Assembly (NCBI GenBank): GCA_028023455.1
Contig: JAQFVV010006238.1
Span: 5,030,572 to 5,094,571, forward strand
Length of the DNA stretch: 64,000 nt
Direction: 5' to 3'
Origin: Epiperipatus broadwayi
Taxonomy: Eukaryota; Onychophora; Udeonychophora; Euonychophora; Peripatidae
In this document: positions 61,530 to 64,000 of the stretch, piece after piece
Position numbering within the stretch: position 1 is the stretch's first letter
Layout: every line of letters starts with the position of its first letter
Program-made: the position numbers and the translations under genes
The notes under the pieces: generated by a model
Told to the model about the DNA's origin: nothing
Database searches by the model: none
What the model saw: only the letters and a program-made list of their open reading frames with translations

Positions 61530-63235
61530 TATATTTATCACATGCGTGCGCTTATGTATGTTGATTGTTTGAGATGGAATGGAAGTGAATATAAACTAAA
61601 AAGATCAAATTCCTCTATTTACTTATATAAAAACATTTAGTACATTGAATAAATAGGCGAATTATATATATATATATATATAGCAAATTCAGTTTTATAG
61701 AAATATAGCAAATTCAGTTATAGAAAATGAGACAAACGTCCTCTAAACATTTGACAATACAGTAATAACAAAATGGCAGCCACTTTCAAATTGGTTCTCT
61801 TTATATATTAAGATTATTCTCAAAAATTACATAAGGAGGTATGAGAATAAATCAACTTAATTATTTATTGTGAATTATTTATTAACAGACATATTTTTAT
61901 TTAATAAAGCAAATAATTTTTTTTTTAAACTTTGTAATAAACCTTTTGATCTATATGTAATGACAATAAGTGTTAAGTGGAAATATATAGAGGTAAATAG
62001 ATCTATTTATACATATATTTATATAAAAACAACACAGTTAGTTTGGAGAGTATTCAATGAGTGAGTTTTTCCAGTGTTTTTAATGCCTTTTCTCTTATGT
62101 CATCTTTTAAATTTTAAGTGAATTATTCGATTGCTATTCAGTCTTATGGTTGGATTATTTATTTAGAATTATAACGTATAAATTTGAAATAGCAGCAGTA
62201 ATATTAATTACAAGCATTTTGGTAATATGGTAACGCACAATTTCTGAAAATGGTTTGCCAAAGGGTATATAAGTGAAAAAATATTTTTGAATCACTGGCA
62301 CAATGGTACGTCTTTTTTTATCCAGTTCAGTTATATCGATTTTAATTATTTTTTTTAGTCTCTTTTTTTCAGCATCTATTGTCTTATACTTGAATTTGCT
62401 CTTTTGAGAAAAACCTATTTATCTGGTTTAGTGACGTTGCCAGAAACGTTATACTAAAAAGCATTGATGATAATATAATTTATATTTTGATTTATAAACA
62501 AAGTTTATTTTTAATTTAAATTGTAAAATTAAATAATTTATTTAAAAAAGAAAAACTTTGTAAGAAATAAAACTTTATTCATTTCTTTGCTGAATAAAAA
62601 AACACAGACACCTTGCTAAAAATTTATAAAATGACTTTTTATCCAGATAATTATCAGAAAAAGAAACTGAATTCGGCGGCAGTAAAATGATTTAAAGGTG
62701 AAAGATGATTTATTTCATTTTAGAAAGGCTCATTAATTTTATTTATATAAAAAATATTTTTTATAACTTAAAATCTAGTAGGATGTGGTCAATTTAACTT
62801 TTTTTTTTTAATGAAAAAAAAAAAGTTAATTTTAAAGAAATAAAATAATTTAACAATTAATACTAATCATTCTGAATCTTTTTAAAACAATATATTTACA
62901 AGATAGCGCTACAATAGCAAAAACGTTATGATGGAAAAAGAGTGAAATTAAAGATTTTTTTCTCTTTGAAGAATTACCACCTTCCGTCAATACCATTGAC
63001 TTTTCTTTGCCTATTATTTTATTTTTCGATTTATGATCACCAAGTCATTCTTTAAGCACTAATACATTTCTTTTGCTTTTCTAAATAAATATTATTCATT
63101 ATTGGATAATCTCTAGTCTAATGAATAACTAATAAAAAAAAAAATACTTCCATCAATTGGATTGTGTAAGTTATGAGGGCTGTAAGTTTGACACTGATTA
63201 ATTAAACTATAGTAATTGGCTATATATATATATTC
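61530..63235. other. AT-rich DNA, no gene recognised
   Basis: A short (AT)n lies at 61663-61681. I see no gene. Confidence 0.5.
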
Positions 63236-63239
63236 TGAA

Positions 63240-63360
63240 CAATCATAAAGATATGAGTAAGAGATTGTGATCTGAGCCAACTGATAAGTGCTGATTCAGC
63301 ATGGATTGTACTGTACATCTTGGTGACCATACATCTTTTTCACATGTCTTTGGTCATATA
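63240..63360 (+). repeat. HHR-3 copy 3, fragment
   Basis: Matches the right arm of the 60.8-61.5 kb repeat: 'gagattgtgatctgagccaa', CTGATAA (63281-63287), GTGC-loop-GCAT, GGAT for GAAA, candidate triplet ATC (63317-63319) and TTGG (63320-63323), which pairs perfectly with CCAA (63277-63280), then 'catgtctttggtcatat'. Confidence 0.55.
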
Positions 63361-63364
63361 TTTG

Positions 63365-64000
63365 TGATTACACCCCTCCAGAAGGTATTAAAAGTAGATA
63401 AAAACCAGTCCCTACCATGCATGCAAGTAGTGTAGTAAAAATTGGATTACAGTAACATTATTTATTATTGGATAATCTCTAATATAATAAATGACTATAA
63501 AAAAATATTTTCATGTTTGTCATTTTGACAATAAAGGCTTAAAACCAAAATAAACTGAAAATATCTACACTTTTACTTCACTTGGACACTTCATACAATA
63601 CTTCAAAGATAAATATTCATTATGCTAATCTTTTCCATTGTAACATAATCCATGCTTGCAGTCTAAATTTTTATCCTCTTTCCATTATTAATTTTAATAC
63701 ACAGTGCACCCACCATTGTACCAAATAGTAATGATTTTTCTAATATTATTATGCATTCTTCTATTTTTTTAATATGTTTAAACGACTTTTTAAATAAACA
63801 TTTATTTCCCATAACTTTCTTTTGAAAATCAATTTCCCAATATACATTTGTACTTCTTATAAATCTATAATATATTTTTCACATATTTAATCTGTTTTTA
63901 TATAAATATTATAGAAATAAATTCTCATTTGTCAACTTTATTTATCACAGTCTTTTTTTTTAGCTTGTCTTTTTCATAAACCTAATTAGATGTATTTATA
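63365..64000. other. AT-rich DNA, no gene recognised
   Basis: Nothing supportable to the end of the window. Confidence 0.5.

Overview
The window is AT-rich nuclear DNA of a metazoan, almost certainly an invertebrate. I see no prokaryotic signals: no operons, no Shine-Dalgarno-led genes and no CRISPR. Everything that can be named is a retroelement or a derived repeat: an RTE-clade non-LTR retrotransposon, an L1/Tx1-like ORF1 plus AP-endonuclease element, two families of Penelope-like elements (PLEs) with GIY-YIG endonuclease, tRNA-derived SINE-like units, long (AT)n tracts and a kilobase (TATC)n array. I cannot name the species. Repeat content of this kind fits AT-rich arthropods, molluscs or flatworms. 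No host gene is convincingly supported; one short Cys-rich open frame behind a TATA box near 41.2 kb is the best weak candidate.

Layout. 1.4-4.7 kb: nearly full-length RTE element, broken by two frameshifts and one stop. 5.1-8.05 kb: ORF1 (CCHC knuckle) and endonuclease of an L1/Tx1-like element that stops before the reverse transcriptase. 8.8-9.5 kb: large inverted repeat with a well-formed type I hammerhead ribozyme. 9.8-10.3 kb: two RTE scraps. 10.3-11.0 kb: inverted PLE-2 copy. 12.6-21.0 kb: several copies of a non-coding hammerhead-bearing repeat (HHR-2) and tRNA-like SINE units. 21-30 kb: mostly unrecognised AT-rich DNA. 30.4-30.9 kb: decayed inverted PLE-1. 31.4-31.8 kb: HHR-2 fragment that runs into an anomalous G/C-rich island. 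32.6-33.9 kb: ORF2 C-terminus, then a second inverted PLE-2. 34.1 kb: HHR-2. 35.2-35.8 kb: RTE 5' end. 44.46-49.88 kb: composite of inverted and tandem PLE-1 copies bounded by a 12-bp target duplication. 53.4-56.1 kb: (AT)n and (TATC)n arrays. 56.6-57.5 kb: PLE-2 hairpin with 357-bp perfect arms. 58.7-59.2 kb: RTE 3' end. 60.8-61.5 and 63.2-63.4 kb: a third repeat family with a decayed hammerhead-like core (HHR-3).

The unifying pattern is that nearly every PLE or hammerhead-repeat locus is an inverted dimer (about ten loci), in some cases with an extra tandem unit. PLEs are known to carry hammerhead ribozymes and to insert as tandem or inverted partial copies, and hammerhead-bearing non-autonomous 'retrozymes' are known in animals. 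The inference offered here is that the non-coding HHR-1, HHR-2 and HHR-3 families are retrozyme-like passengers of PLE reverse transcriptases in this genome. The hammerhead assignments come from hand folding only.
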